DNA of 64,000 nucleotides. Origin: a virus. Location of the stretch: the IMG/VR virus record IMGVR_UViG_3300027749_000051, positions 1 through 64,000 of that record. One strand, given 5' to 3'. This document shows, piece after piece, positions 43,393-51,126 of this stretch (its first letter is position 1; each line of letters begins with the position of its first letter). The notes beneath the pieces were generated by a model. It had not been told where the DNA came from and ran no database searches. It worked only from the letters and a program-made list of their open reading frames with translations. The translations under genes were made by a program, and so were the position numbers.

Positions 43393-44994
43393 ATGGATAA
43401 TTTCAAAAAAAATATTGATAAATTAGTTTCAAGAATTCTTAACGAAGAAATTGAAAACAAAGTTAAACAAATTGCTGAAGAAATGGGTGAATGGACAGAG
43501 ATTAAAGTTGACGAAGACCTTACAGGTGGTCAAAGTAAATTAGATGTTGCTGAGCCAAAAGGTAAATTAACTGCCGCAGACTTTAAAAAATTAAGGGATT
43601 CGAAATCTTCTAAAAAAGAAGTTGATGAATTTTTCTTTGATGATGATGAAAATGAAGAAGAAGAGAATGCTGAGGAACTATCTTCACAAGAACCAACTTA
43701 TGTTGGAAAAGGTCTTGAAGGTAAAAAACCAAGAATGATTGGATCATTTGATGATGACCATGGATGGTTTGACCATAGGGACAAACAGATTCATCCTGAT
43801 GAACTTGAAGATTATGATGAAGAAAATTTTCCTGATGTTGAGTCATTACTTGCAAAACATGGTAATAGACAACCATGGTTTAGTGGTGATAATGCGAGAG
43901 AAATGTTTAGGTCGTATCAGAATAAGTTTGGAGGAAAGCCATTTAGAGTGAGAATTCCAAAATTAGATGTTGAAGAACAAGAATGTGACGAATGTGGTGG
44001 TAAGATGTATGAATCTAAAGACGAAAAGTGGATTCAAAAGACTGACATGAAGAAAGGTTCTTTACATAAAACATTAGGCGTTCCTGAAGGAGATAAAATT
44101 CCTGTTGCTAAATTAAAATCATTAAAGAAAGAATTGACCAAAAAATCTGAGGGTGATAAAAAATTGTCGGCGGCTGATTCAAAATTACTTAAACAAGTTA
44201 ATTTGGCGTTAACCCTTAAAGATATTAAAGAGAATAAGGATACATTAAAATTAACAGAAGACGAATTAATTGACATGATTGAAAAAATTGTGTTGGAACA
44301 AAAAGTTAAAGATAAGGCTGAAATTGATAATATTAGTAAAAAAGAACCTGAGGGTTTAAAAAAGACTAACAAAGTTTTAGAATTGAATAAAAAAGAAAAT
44401 GAGGATTACTCAAAAGAAGTTGTTAAAAAAATGAAGGATTATTTAAAAGACGCTACTAAGGCGGAATATGATGAGAATCCTGAAAGATTTCCTGAGAGTA
44501 ATTACACTTTAGATAAAGATTCTAAGATTGCGAAATACGACCCATCTGAAGCTGTTGATGAGTATATTGAAGCATTTGCATATCCAGGTCAAACTAATAT
44601 CGTTTTTGATGAGATAAAACCTGATGACAAGAAGATTACAAAATATTTAGAGGGTGATAGTACTACAGGCAATGCTGTGGTGGATAAAAAAGGAAAGGCG
44701 TTAGGAAATGTTGTTCCAAGTAAAGCTGGAGAAAGATTCAAAAAGAATTACGATGAAAACCTATATGGCGCAGAACAAATGAAAGCTTCTTATAAAAGAC
44801 AATCACAACCAGTTGATATTGCTGGAGGAGAAAAAATAAAAGGAAGTCTTAAAAACGCGAAAAAGAGCTCAATTGATAAGGCAAGTAGTATATTAAACCA
44901 ACTTGAATCTACAGAAGATAAAGCGTCAAAAATTATCTCTGAGGAAATGGTTAAAATGAAAGATCTTATTTCCTACAATAGAAAAACTCAATAA
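43393..44994 (+). CDS. Large charged protein, possible prohead core component
   Basis: 533 aa, extremely rich in Lys, Glu and Asp with no hydrophobic core segments. Opening 'MDNFKKNIDKLVSRILNEEIENK' resembles starts of internal core proteins of large phages. Notable: 'VEEQECDECGGKMYESKDEKWIQK' (single C-x2-C at ~197) and 'SLHKTLGVPEGDKIPVAKLKSLKKEL' (~224-250), a motif I recall from core proteins of T4-like phages. Own TATTTAT promoter, terminator at 45022. Assignment is tentative. Confidence 0.62.
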   Translation: MDNFKKNIDKLVSRILNEEIENKVKQIAEEMGEWTEIKVDEDLTGGQSKLDVAEPKGKLTAADFKKLRDSKSSKKEVDEFFFDDDENEEEENAEELSSQEPTYVGKGLEGKKPRMIGSFDDDHGWFDHRDKQIHPDELEDYDEENFPDVESLLAKHGNRQPWFSGDNAREMFRSYQNKFGGKPFRVRIPKLDVEEQECDECGGKMYESKDEKWIQKTDMKKGSLHKTLGVPEGDKIPVAKLKSLKKELTKKSEGDKKLSAADSKLLKQVNLALTLKDIKENKDTLKLTEDELIDMIEKIVLEQKVKDKAEIDNISKKEPEGLKKTNKVLELNKKENEDYSKEVVKKMKDYLKDATKAEYDENPERFPESNYTLDKDSKIAKYDPSEAVDEYIEAFAYPGQTNIVFDEIKPDDKKITKYLEGDSTTGNAVVDKKGKALGNVVPSKAGERFKKNYDENLYGAEQMKASYKRQSQPVDIAGGEKIKGSLKNAKKSSIDKASSILNQLESTEDKASKIISEEMVKMKDLISYNRKTQ

Positions 44995-45021
44995 AATTCA
45001 CATTTGAAATCATTTTACTAT

Positions 45022-45056
45022 ATTCTCCATAGATGAACTCTATGGAGAATTTTTTT
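45022..45056 (+). terminator. Rho-independent terminator overlapping next start codon
   Basis: Perfect 11-bp stem ATTCTCCATAG / CTATGGAGAAT, 7-nt loop and T6. The loop begins with the ATG (45033) of the next gene, so the start codon sits inside the hairpin. Confidence 0.8.
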
Positions 45057-45500
45057 AATTGGATGATTACACCAATATCAAAAGAAGAAGTTATTTTGTG
45101 GTTTAATGCTCATAATATGTTTTATGAGAGAATTGAATTATATGGCGATATATTTAAATCATTAAATATTGTCATTATAGACACCTATATGGGTGATGAA
45201 ACAAGTGAAACCAAGATATCCTTGTCCCAAGAGGATAAAAATTCACATTTTGAATGGTGTTGGAACCGTGTAATTGATGATTTCCAAAAAGAAAATGTTA
45301 TAATTAAACTTAATGGTGAACATAGAAATTATGTTAGATCATTTTTTATGGACACATTTTATAATCAATCTGAAAAAAAATTCAAAAACTCGATTTCTAA
45401 ATTTTTAAATGATATGTTTGACATGGAAAAACCATTTAGCAAATCTGATTTAGATATTTTAACTGAGATATATAAGTTAATGGAAAAAAACATAGAGTGA
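45033..45500 (+). CDS. Hypothetical protein
   Basis: 155 aa, alpha/beta, with 'ISKEEVILWFNAHNMFYERIELYGDIFKSLNIVIIDTYMGDE' and a charged helical C-terminal half. No known family. The first ATG lies in the loop of the upstream terminator; a second in-frame ATG at 45042 lies in its right arm. A TATATTCT sequence (45019-45026) could start a transcript at the ATG that lacks the left arm (inference). Confidence 0.65.
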   Translation: MNSMENFFNWMITPISKEEVILWFNAHNMFYERIELYGDIFKSLNIVIIDTYMGDETSETKISLSQEDKNSHFEWCWNRVIDDFQKENVIIKLNGEHRNYVRSFFMDTFYNQSEKKFKNSISKFLNDMFDMEKPFSKSDLDILTEIYKLMEKNIE

Positions 45501-45581
45501 AAAAAGTCCTTATTCTATTTACACCAGGATAAAAAAACTTAATATTCCACTATAAACAATAAACAAAAATAAATTTAAAAA

Positions 45582-45764
45582 ATGGAAACATTAGAAAAAA
45601 TCAAAGAATTGACTGAATCGCTTTCACTTGACGCAGCAAAATTCTACAAAGGTAATAAGAGCGCTGGAACAAGAGCACGGAAAACTGCACAAGAATTAAA
45701 AGCATTACTTCAAGTGTTCAGAGGTGAGATCCTAGGAAACAAAAAGACTGAGGATAATGCATAA
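45582..45764 (+). CDS. Histone H1-like (Hc1-type) DNA-binding protein
   Basis: 60 aa. 'LTESLSLDAAKFYKGNKSAGTRARKTAQELKALLQVFRGEI' closely follows the Hc1/H1-like protein common in Bacteroidota (KDAxKFyxKGNkaAGTRARkxxqELK). It binds DNA and may condense phage or host DNA. The usual Lys/Ala-rich tail is nearly missing. Upstream TAAATTTA ends 4 nt before the ATG. 8-nt overlap with the next gene. Confidence 0.82.
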   Translation: METLEKIKELTESLSLDAAKFYKGNKSAGTRARKTAQELKALLQVFRGEILGNKKTEDNA

Positions 45765-45945
45765 TATTGGATCAATATATCTTTTTATATTTGTATTCGC
45801 AATATTAGTGGTATTGAAGAATTCCACAAAATTTATAAGCGCCCTGTTACAAAAAGAACCAAAACCTTTGGTTTATAGTAACGGGGAGCTTATAACCCTC
45901 GGGTTATCAATTAGTTATATCATAACATATCTTTTATCAAAATGA
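45757..45945 (+). CDS. Small membrane protein
   Basis: 62 aa, two hydrophobic segments (~6-20 'SIYLFIFVFAILVVL' and ~47-60 'LGLSISYIITYLL') separated by a basic loop. Overlaps both neighbours by a few nt, which supports real translation. Function unknown. Confidence 0.6.
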   Translation: MHNIGSIYLFIFVFAILVVLKNSTKFISALLQKEPKPLVYSNGELITLGLSISYIITYLLSK

Positions 45946-46379
45946 GCCTATATAAAGAACTTTTACCATTTGTAGATTATATCCATTCGATCAGGAAGTT
46001 GAAAACATATCTAAGTTTCGATATGGTTTTTCCTAATAAGTGGTCAATGCCAAAAAACATAACAGAAGAAGGGCAAATAGTTGGATTTGAATCTGAAGAT
46101 CCAAATATGAAAGGAGTGTCTTTCGTTGCCGCAATAGATGAAAAAGAAGTTTCATTAATTGTCGGCAAGATTGGTAAGATAATTAAAATGAATAAAGAAC
46201 GGGAGTTAAAAGAAAAACTTTTTAAACAGACCGTTGATCAACTAAAACAAACATTCGAAAAGAATGGGTTGGATAAACTACAAAATCTTTACTTTGATTT
46301 TGAGGAAACAGAACCAGAAATAGAATTAATTAATCAAAATGAACAGGAATCAACATCTATTGAATTGGTTGACGAGTGA
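45942..46379 (+). CDS. Hypothetical protein
   Basis: 145 aa. N-terminal alpha/beta part ('ISKLRYVF'-like region is only on the other strand) reads 'LPFVDYIHSIRKLKTYLSFDMVFPNKWSMPKN', followed by 'GVSFVAAIDEKEVSLIVGKIGKIIKMNKERELKEKLF' and an acidic tail. Sequence pattern fits a small cytoplasmic protein. ATGA overlap with the previous gene. Confidence 0.62.
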   Translation: MSLYKELLPFVDYIHSIRKLKTYLSFDMVFPNKWSMPKNITEEGQIVGFESEDPNMKGVSFVAAIDEKEVSLIVGKIGKIIKMNKERELKEKLFKQTVDQLKQTFEKNGLDKLQNLYFDFEETEPEIELINQNEQESTSIELVDE

Positions 46380-46524
46380 AAAACTAAAAGACGATAAGGA
46401 ATTAAATCGTACTAAAATTAATTATGCAAAAGATATTGTAAAATTAAAAAAAGAACAAATGTTTCCTGAAAAAAAAGAACTCACCTTATGGCAGAAAATA
46501 AAAATATTAGTATTGGGGAATTAG
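46339..46524 (+). CDS. Small basic protein, overlapping both neighbours
   Basis: 61 aa, Lys-rich helix with 'LTLWQKIKILVLGN' at the end. It overlaps the upstream gene by 41 nt and the downstream gene by 37 nt in other frames. Without it a ~108-nt gap would remain in a dense operon, which is the main argument for it. Confidence 0.5.
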   Translation: MNRNQHLLNWLTSEKLKDDKELNRTKINYAKDIVKLKKEQMFPEKKELTLWQKIKILVLGN

Positions 46525-46718
46525 AAAAATTAGCATTAATTGCTCAATCAGTACAATCCATTTTTAGTGGTAAATCAACAATTATATTCGAACTACCTAA
46601 GGGAGAGTATGGTAGTGTTATTAATCATTTTAGAGAGGTTGATAGACATCACAAGCAATTCTCTATTGATATCTCAGGAACAGAATTTCATTTTATTTTG
46701 GTTGAGGTAGAGTCGTAA
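46488..46718 (+). CDS. Small hypothetical protein
   Basis: 76 aa: helix 'SIGELEKLALIAQSVQSIFSG' then strands 'TIIFELPKGEYGSVINHF' and 'FSIDISGTEFHFILVEVE'. Compact alpha/beta fold, unknown family. Its end overlaps the convergent minus-strand gene by 26 nt. Confidence 0.62.
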   Translation: MAENKNISIGELEKLALIAQSVQSIFSGKSTIIFELPKGEYGSVINHFREVDRHHKQFSIDISGTEFHFILVEVES

Positions 46719-47334
46719 ATTTCCGATACAATATCTTTTTATCTATTCCTGAAGACTCCAGTAAACTATAAAGGTATTTTCTTTGCGGAGAAGAGTAATC
46801 TTTAATAAAAAGACAATCTCCTCGTTTAATCTTAAAGAAGTATTTTGAGAGGCAATCAACAAATCTTGATGCCTCTTCTTCTGTTTTAAGGGTAAATAAA
46901 TTTAGTTTTTCTTCTTCCTGTATTAGTATTTTATTATTCAAAACAGAAACCATCTTTAATCCATCTCCCTTCAAATAAAGTCTGATTAGTTCCTGAACGG
47001 TGATTTTCTTACTCTTCTTAATATCAAATATTGTTTCTTCTTTTCTATATGGCGCTATATGACTAATGCTCATTCCGTCTTCTTCCAACTTTATTTTGAT
47101 ATTTCTACCAAAATCATCATTTATATAAACTGGCGATAGTTGAATTGATGATGTGATTATTGCGACTTCGTAACTACAAGACTTACCATTTTCAAATTCG
47201 GAATTAAAGATTACCTCTCCAGACTTTTTTATTAGGTCATCATAAAACGATTTTGCTCGTGATAGCGTAATAAACTCCTTTATTATTTTTTTCTTTTTTT
47301 TATTCTTGAATAATACGATAATGTAGTTTCCCAT
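46693..47334 (-). CDS. Hypothetical protein on minus strand
   Basis: 213 aa. Starts with 'MGNYIIVLFKNKKKKKIIKEFITLSRAKSFYDDLIKKSGEVIF', like a small adaptor domain with a helix between strands. The second half repeats a similar strand-helix pattern ('EEASRFVDCLSKYFFKIKRGDCLFI'). Divergent from dnaJ with only 2 nt between starts. Function unknown. Confidence 0.65.
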   Translation of the reverse strand: MGNYIIVLFKNKKKKKIIKEFITLSRAKSFYDDLIKKSGEVIFNSEFENGKSCSYEVAIITSSIQLSPVYINDDFGRNIKIKLEEDGMSISHIAPYRKEETIFDIKKSKKITVQELIRLYLKGDGLKMVSVLNNKILIQEEEKLNLFTLKTEEEASRFVDCLSKYFFKIKRGDCLFIKDYSSPQRKYLYSLLESSGIDKKILYRKFTTLPQPK

Positions 47335-47336
47335 AT

Positions 47337-48260
47337 ATGAAAGATTATTATAAAATCCTAGAAGTTGAAGAGAAAGCGAGTACAGAAGAGATAAAAAAAA
47401 GTTTTAGAACGCTTTCTAAGAAATATCACCCAGATAGAAACCCTAATGGGGATGAAAAGTTTAAAGAAATTGCCGAGGCTTATGAAGTCTTAGGTAATAA
47501 AGACAAAAGACAAAAATACGATAATTCAAAGAATAATCCTTTTCAAGGGACTAACTTTGAAGACTTCTTTAGTTCAATGTTTAATGGACAAAATAATGGG
47601 CATCCACAACAAAGAAGAAATGCAGTACCTGATAAAGTAGTTAAACTTCAGATCACACCAATTGACTCATATAAAGGAGCGACGAAATCAATCCAATATA
47701 TGAAGGAAAATCATTGCCCTGTATGTAGTGGCTCTGGTGGAGAACAACAGATCTGTGGGACTTGTAATGGGGCTGGATTTCAAATTAGAACCTTAGGTAC
47801 TGGATTTATGGTACAACATGTAAGAACTGTTTGTAATGGTTGTGGGGGACAAGGATATACATTAGTTAATAGATGTTATCATTGTGATGGTAGGGGTACT
47901 AAATCAAGTGTTAACAATGTTGATATTAAACTCCCTGTTGGTAGTGATAGTGGACAGTTCCTAAAGTTAGAGAAATATGGGGATTTTAAGAATGGGGATT
48001 ATGGTAATTTAATAATTCAAATAGAATTGTTAAATAAAGATGGGTTTGAAAAGATTAATAATGATCTGGTTTATAACCTGTTCTTGGACTTGGAAGCGTT
48101 AAAACGAGATAAGTACTCGATTCCTCATCCTGATGGGGAATTAAACATTGATTCACCAAGAATTTTTGATACTTCAAAACCCTTAAGATTAAGGGGTAAA
48201 GGATTTCCAGGTGGGGATATGTATATTAAGTTGAATGTTAAGTTTGAAAGACCTATTTAA
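47337..48260 (+). CDS. dnaJ: DnaJ/Hsp40 co-chaperone
   Basis: 307 aa. J domain 1-65 with the HPD motif ('KKYHPDRNP') that activates DnaK. Zinc domain with four C-x2-C-x-G-x-G knuckles: 'CPVCSGSG', 'CGTCNGAG', 'CNGCGGQG', 'CYHCDGRG'. C-terminal substrate domain ends '...RLRGKGFPGGDMYIKLNV'. Shorter than E. coli DnaJ (376 aa) since the G/F linker and the dimer end are reduced. Acts with host DnaK, probably for virion protein folding (inference). Confidence 0.92.
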   Translation: MKDYYKILEVEEKASTEEIKKSFRTLSKKYHPDRNPNGDEKFKEIAEAYEVLGNKDKRQKYDNSKNNPFQGTNFEDFFSSMFNGQNNGHPQQRRNAVPDKVVKLQITPIDSYKGATKSIQYMKENHCPVCSGSGGEQQICGTCNGAGFQIRTLGTGFMVQHVRTVCNGCGGQGYTLVNRCYHCDGRGTKSSVNNVDIKLPVGSDSGQFLKLEKYGDFKNGDYGNLIIQIELLNKDGFEKINNDLVYNLFLDLEALKRDKYSIPHPDGELNIDSPRIFDTSKPLRLRGKGFPGGDMYIKLNVKFERPI

Positions 48261-48399
48261 ATAGGGAGATCAACTTTCCAAATAGTACAACTGTTCCGTA
48301 GATTGAGGACGCTAGTAGATATAGTCCTAAAATGATTCCTCCTATTTGAGTTTTTGAAGGACCTTTTTGTTTACACGATTTACATTCTTTTTCTGACAT
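48253..48399 (-). CDS. Small membrane protein with CxxC
   Basis: 48 aa from the internal ATG at 48399: 'MSEKECKSCKQKGPSK' with C-x2-C, then a membrane helix 'GGIILGLYLLASSIYGTVVLF'. I recall similar 'CxxCxxxGPSKTQ..LG.Y.L..SIYG' proteins from Bacteroidota phages. A longer frame to 48453 exists but the extra residues look non-coding. Overlaps the dnaJ end by 8 nt. Confidence 0.6.
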   Translation of the reverse strand: MSEKECKSCKQKGPSKTQIGGIILGLYLLASSIYGTVVLFGKLISLFK

Positions 48400-48444
48400 T
48401 TGTGTTTGAATTTTTAAAATAATAATGAGATATTTGTTGAAAGT

Positions 48445-48478
48445 AAACTCCACATATTTCTGTGTGGAGTTTGTTTTT
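48445..48478 (+). terminator. Rho-independent terminator
   Basis: Stem AAACTCCACA / TGTGGAGTTT, 8-nt loop, followed by GTTTTT. Oriented to stop plus-strand transcripts coming through dnaJ. Confidence 0.75.
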
Positions 48479-48553
48479 ATGTGAAAAAAAATTATATTTG
48501 ATGAAGTGATTAAAATAATTAATGATAAAAAAAAATATAGAAAAAAATAAATT

Positions 48554-49396
48554 ATGGCAATGAGTTATATTGGTGGCAAGAGCCGCATTGGCCGGTGGAT
48601 AGTTCCATTCTACCCACAGGACATGGAAACATACGTTGAGACATTCGGAGGGATGTACTGGTGTTTCTTTAATATGGATTTGAGTCAATACCCGAATCTA
48701 AATAAGGTTGTTTATAATGACTTTAATCCTTTGAATTATAATCTATTCAAATGTGTTCAGAATCCATCGGAGTTACAAAGGGTATTAGATATGATACCAG
48801 TTCAACAGATGGGAGTGGAAACTACTCCAATAGAGTTTAAAGAGAAATTCAAGACTTTTCAATCAGAAGTATTTAATTCAGGGTTTACGGTAAATGTTCC
48901 TGATTATGATATTGCTGCAAAGTATGTTTATGTCCTCACACAAGTGTTTAGTGGTAGCAAGCCTGAGACATCATCGTTTATTGATTTGAAGGGGAAATAT
49001 AGGTCCAAATACCTATCATTTAGGGATAAATTGAGTAAACCTACTTGGGTAGATCACTTTCTAAAGATAACTGATGTTGAGAATATGGATTTTGCTGATG
49101 TTATTCAGAAGTATGATTCTCCATCGACTTATATCTATCTGGATCCTCCCTATTGGCGGACGGAAAACTATTATAATAACCATGATTTTGATAGACAAGA
49201 TCATGAAAGACTCGCAAATGTGTTAAATAAGATACAGGGTAAGTTCAGTTTATCTTATTATGATTTTGATTTATTACACGAGTGGTTTCCTGAAGATAGG
49301 TTTAGATGGGAGTCTAAAGAATTTGCTAAAGCGGCGGCGGCAAAAAAAGGAGTGAAACAAAATATGGGAAAAGAATTGTTAATTCTAAATTATTAG
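48554..49396 (+). CDS. Second D12-class adenine methyltransferase
   Basis: 280 aa. 'MSYIGGKSRIGRWIVPF' (motif X), 'YVETFGGMYWCFFNM' (motif I), 'VVYNDFNPLNYNLF' and 'YIYLDPPYWRTENYY' (DPPY). Only remotely similar to the methylase at 35661, so probably different target sequence. Likely methylates adenine N6 in phage DNA. Ends in 'NMGKELLILNY'. No close promoter seen; 75-nt AT-rich gap upstream after a terminator. Confidence 0.88.
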   Translation: MAMSYIGGKSRIGRWIVPFYPQDMETYVETFGGMYWCFFNMDLSQYPNLNKVVYNDFNPLNYNLFKCVQNPSELQRVLDMIPVQQMGVETTPIEFKEKFKTFQSEVFNSGFTVNVPDYDIAAKYVYVLTQVFSGSKPETSSFIDLKGKYRSKYLSFRDKLSKPTWVDHFLKITDVENMDFADVIQKYDSPSTYIYLDPPYWRTENYYNNHDFDRQDHERLANVLNKIQGKFSLSYYDFDLLHEWFPEDRFRWESKEFAKAAAAKKGVKQNMGKELLILNY

Positions 49397-49416
49397 TTAT
49401 TTTTGCATCCTTAATA

Positions 49417-49423
49417 TATTTAT
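49417..49423 (+). promoter_or_regulatory. TATTTAT box
   Basis: TATTTAT 16 nt before the ATG at 49440. Confidence 0.6.
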
Positions 49424-49439
49424 TATAAAATTCTTTAAC

Positions 49440-50765
49440 ATGAAATTTACACCAATACTAAGAACAATAATTACTGAACAGACAAGAGTTGAAGTACTTT
49501 ATAATGCTTTGACTGAGCCAAGAAAAGATAAGGAGGGAAAAAAATTAAAACCTTTTCTAACTAAAGATGAATTCGTTACTTTAGTTGGGGCTGATCCAGA
49601 CACTAAATTAAATGATGTGGACATTCAAAACGCAAACAAAGCAGAGTTGTCAAAAGTTAAGGCTGGAAAATATGTTCAATGGTTAATTAAAAATTATTTA
49701 AATCCTCAAACAGAAACCCAAGCAGGTGAACATGGACATAATAGAGAAGTTGCACAACTTAAAGAAAGATTTATTGAGGACTTATATAAAATAACTGACG
49801 ATCTTAAAAAATTTGAAAGATTTAAATCAAAGATTAAAGGTGAAAGAGATATTAATAAGTTAACACCTCGACAATTATATGATACGGTTAAAGACTTTGA
49901 CTTAACGGTTGCCACAACAACAAAGGCGGAAAGAAAACAAGCTCCTGTTCATCCTGGTGCAAAAATAGTTTATGATGGAAATAATTGGAGAGTAATTGAG
50001 ATTGAGGATAAGGGTAGTCTTGGAAAAGAGGCGGCATGTTTTTACGGAGGTAATAATCAAGAGACTAGATGGTGTACATCTGCACCAGGTGGGTCTCAAT
50101 TTGAAAGACATATTAATCAAGGTCCATTATATGTGGTTTTTAATCCTAATGATCCTAATGTATCGCCAACAACAGGTCTTCCAGTTCAAAGATGGCAATT
50201 CCATTTTCCTACAAACCAATTTATGGATTATCACGATCATCCAATTGACTTAGTTCAAATGTTGAATACGGATATGTCTGAATTAAAAGACGTATTTAAA
50301 CCTGAGTTTGCAAAGGGGTTAACAATTGGTGGTGGAACAAAATTTGTTGTTGATAGTTTCACTAATGGGGCAATAGGTAAATTTATTGCGTTATATGGGT
50401 TAGACGATTTAATTAGTAGTCTTCCAGAAACTTTAATAGAGTTTCAAATCACCAATAGAGATTCTAATAAAAACATTGACATTAGAATTCCTGATGATAT
50501 TTCAAGATTTAAGAATTTAGAGATGATTGGATTAGATAATGTTATTTCTAGTATACCAGATTCAATATGTAATATTAAGACATTAAAATTTATTGGGTTA
50601 ATGAATAATCAGAATCTAAAAACTGTTCCTGAATGTTTGGGAGATTTACCAAAACTTGTATTTTTAAATACCAACGGGTCTCCTAATTTTAAACTACCTA
50701 AGAAATTGGAAGAAAGAGGAAATGTTCTTGGTGATGGTTTATGGGATTTTAATGAGGAAAATTAA
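49440..50765 (+). CDS. WCTA-domain protein B with leucine-rich-repeat tail
   Basis: 441 aa. 'KYVQWLIKNYL' (~77-87), helical spacer with 'DDLKKFERFKSKIKG', a strand 'NNWRVIEI' and 'CFYGGNNQETRWCTSAPGG' (~200-218), then 'FERHINQGPLYVVFNPNDP': same order as the 29668 and 61313 proteins. From ~330 there are leucine-rich units ('LPETLIEFQITNRD', 'FKNLEMIGLDNVISSIPDSICNIKTLKFIGL', 'LKTVPECLGDLPKLVFL'). LRRs bind proteins. Function unknown; a TATTTAT promoter suggests late expression. Confidence 0.72.
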   Translation: MKFTPILRTIITEQTRVEVLYNALTEPRKDKEGKKLKPFLTKDEFVTLVGADPDTKLNDVDIQNANKAELSKVKAGKYVQWLIKNYLNPQTETQAGEHGHNREVAQLKERFIEDLYKITDDLKKFERFKSKIKGERDINKLTPRQLYDTVKDFDLTVATTTKAERKQAPVHPGAKIVYDGNNWRVIEIEDKGSLGKEAACFYGGNNQETRWCTSAPGGSQFERHINQGPLYVVFNPNDPNVSPTTGLPVQRWQFHFPTNQFMDYHDHPIDLVQMLNTDMSELKDVFKPEFAKGLTIGGGTKFVVDSFTNGAIGKFIALYGLDDLISSLPETLIEFQITNRDSNKNIDIRIPDDISRFKNLEMIGLDNVISSIPDSICNIKTLKFIGLMNNQNLKTVPECLGDLPKLVFLNTNGSPNFKLPKKLEERGNVLGDGLWDFNEEN

Positions 50766-50778
50766 ATCTGTTAATAAT

Positions 50779-51057
50779 ATGAGTGTTGATGTTGAAATTT
50801 ATTTAAATAACATCATTAGGTTCTTCAAACAAAATCCTCAGGATCTTTTGAATTTAGTTCCTGAAGAAAATGAACAAGAATTTTATGATAAATTACGGGA
50901 AGTTGCATTTAAGAATTACAATAAGATTGGAGAGGCAAATTTAACTCAATCTCAAATTATAAAAATTTGTGAAGAATTAATTTCAAAGAAAACAATACAA
51001 GAGGAAGTTAGAAAACTTTTTGGTAAGACGAGTTTCGGATATTATGGATTAAATTAG
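50779..51057 (+). CDS. Small hypothetical protein
   Basis: 92 aa from ATG 50779 (an upstream start at 50722 would lie inside the previous gene). Helical and acidic: 'SVDVEIYLNNIIRFFKQNPQDLLNLVPEENEQEFYDKLREVAFKNY'. This pattern is found in small proteins of other Bacteroidota phages. Unknown function. Confidence 0.6.
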   Translation: MSVDVEIYLNNIIRFFKQNPQDLLNLVPEENEQEFYDKLREVAFKNYNKIGEANLTQSQIIKICEELISKKTIQEEVRKLFGKTSFGYYGLN

Positions 51058-51091
51058 ATCATATTGTTTATGATAATTAAGTGGGGGGCAA

Positions 51092-51122
51092 TTGTCCTCC
51101 ATTTTATTTTTTACTATATTTG
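51092..51122 (+). promoter_or_regulatory. Host-type promoter TTG-N20-TATATTTG
   Basis: TTG (about 51092-51094), 20-nt spacer, perfect TAnnTTTG at 51115-51122, ending 4 nt before the ATG at 51127. Best example of the leaderless layout. Confidence 0.7.
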
Positions 51123-51126
51123 TTTT

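Noticed and set aside
51064-51126. Upstream extension of the PcfJ-like gene
   Set aside because: The 21 extra codons cover the TTG-N20-TATATTTG promoter; start at 51127 fits better.
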